Source of the DNA: Nanobdellota archaeon
GTDB lineage: Archaea; Nanobdellota; Nanobdellia; Woesearchaeales; JAGLGH01
Reading direction: 5' to 3'
Assembly (NCBI GenBank): GCA_023144115.1
Contig: JAGLGH010000036.1
Location: 1 to 5,636, forward strand
Length of the DNA stretch: 5,636 bases
Below the pieces are notes generated by a model, which saw nothing but the letters and a program-made list of their open reading frames with translations, ran no database searches and was not told the origin of the DNA. The position numbers were made by a program, and so were the translations under genes. Of the stretch, positions 5,013 to 5,636 are shown one piece after another; position 1 is the stretch's first letter, and each line of letters starts with the position of its first letter.

Positions 5013-5636
5013 TCACTTATAAATTCTAATTCTATTTTTTAATATCTTATCAGGATTAATTAAAACTTTAGGATTTTCCAGATAATCTAATTTAGGAGGT
5101 AATTGTTTATTTTGAAACGCTTTTTTAATTAAATTAACTCTCCTAGGTAGTGCACCTAATCTTTTCTCAGTCCCTAAACCCAATATAAGAACCTTGGGTG
5201 CTTCTTCCCATTTAATATATTTTCTGTTGCAATATTTAACCTTTGGTTTTATTGTCTCTTTTGAGACACCCAAAAGCATATAATACCATAAATCCTTATT
5301 CTCACAAGGAGGTAAAATATGTAATTCAGATCCCAGGTAATCTTTAGTATCAACTACTATAAGGGGATCTTTTTCTAATAGAGTATAATTGTAATGAAAA
5401 TCAATCTCTGCTTGGTCATATATGTCTATCTTATCATCAATAGTTGTTGTATCATTTCCAATAGTAGAAGTAGCATTCTTGAACATTGACTTTACCTGTT
5501 CTTCATTCCCCCCAAATTTCCCAACATAATGATCAAAACGATTTTTTACTACTTCTAATGAATAGGTGTAGGGTCTTGGATTTTTTGCAAGTGTTTCCTT
5601 TTTTATACCAATAAAGTCCCTATAAAAATCATTTTT
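5013..5636 (-). CDS. Unrecognised protein, N-terminus outside the window
   Basis: The frame ending at TGA 5013-5015 contains an ATG at 5486 but stays open through it to the right edge, giving at least 207 residues. The stretch before that ATG (KNPRPYTYSLEVVKNRFDHY) looks like coding sequence, so the real start probably lies beyond 5636. I do not recognise the family. The segment AEIDFHYNYTLLEKDPLIVV followed by DTK (visible residues 77-98) has an acidic residue and then a hydrophobic strand ending D-x-K. That loosely resembles the core of PD-(D/E)xK nucleases, but it is weak evidence alone. Other visible parts are a hydrophobic strand APKVLILGLG (residues 146-155) and a basic C-terminus. There is no signal peptide or membrane segment in the visible part. 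It converges on the TrmB gene with 22 bases between stops. Confidence 0.7.
   Translation of the reverse strand, partial: KNDFYRDFIGIKKETLAKNPRPYTYSLEVVKNRFDHYVGKFGGNEEQVKSMFKNATSTIGNDTTTIDDKIDIYDQAEIDFHYNYTLLEKDPLIVVDTKDYLGSELHILPPCENKDLWYYMLLGVSKETIKPKVKYCNRKYIKWEEAPKVLILGLGTEKRLGALPRRVNLIKKAFQNKQLPPKLDYLENPKVLINPDKILKNRIRIYK
5035..5040 (+). terminator. Possible T-run terminator after the TrmB gene
   Basis: Six T residues follow an AT-rich stretch about 45 bases after the regulator stop. Archaeal transcription often ends at such U-runs without a hairpin. It lies within the 3' end of the convergent gene, and single T-runs are frequent in AT-rich DNA, so support is weak. Confidence 0.25.

Noticed and set aside
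1..5636. CRISPR array, tRNA/rRNA genes, or insertion-sequence ends
   Set aside because: No spaced direct repeats, cloverleaf-like segments, rRNA-like stretches or terminal inverted repeats were apparent by eye in the non-coding parts, which are all short.

Overview
The window reads as archaeal DNA. It is AT-rich, carries a TrmB-type transcriptional regulator, and has TATA-like promoter boxes placed so that the regulator mRNA would be leaderless. Downstream genes of the main operon use GGAGG/GAGGT-type Shine-Dalgarno sites. A small CxxC...CPxC zinc-ribbon protein of a kind often seen in archaea adds to this. A DPANN-type lineage such as Woesearchaeota is only a guess from the gene style.

Layout, left to right. 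Positions 1-99 (+) hold the C-terminal tail of a gene cut by the window edge, with a possible in-frame nonsense codon at 61-63. Positions 140-4151 (-) are one tightly packed five-gene operon. In transcription order it encodes a 44-residue zinc-ribbon protein (not previously obvious because it is very short), a PotD-like substrate-binding lipoprotein, PotB-like and PotC-like permeases, and a PotA-like ATPase. All neighbours overlap by 4-14 bases or lie about 20 bases apart. Divergently, 4235-4990 (+) encodes a 251-residue TrmB-family regulator. Between the two start regions lies a perfect 17-bp palindrome (4182-4198) with a TATA-like box on either side, a plausible shared operator. At the right end, 5013-5636 (-) is an unrecognised gene that converges on the regulator and stays open to the window edge, so its N-terminus is missing.

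The outstanding observation concerns the ABC ATPase. It does not end in the TOBE domain normal for PotA/MalK-type proteins. Residues about 237-378 align along their full length with the C-terminal effector domain of the neighbouring TrmB regulator (residues about 112-245). By hand there are roughly 48 identities over about 140 positions, plus an 18-base stretch that matches at 17 positions in the DNA. Transporter and repressor therefore appear to carry paralogous sensor domains. This suggests a circuit in which one ligand controls both transcription of the importer and activity of its ATPase, or in which the ATPase and regulator contact each other through the shared domain. To my knowledge this arrangement is not a described standard one; that needs a database check.

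The substrate is uncertain. The permeases and ATPase core are clearly of the spermidine/putrescine (Pot) branch, but the binding protein keeps only part of the polyamine site known from E. coli PotD.
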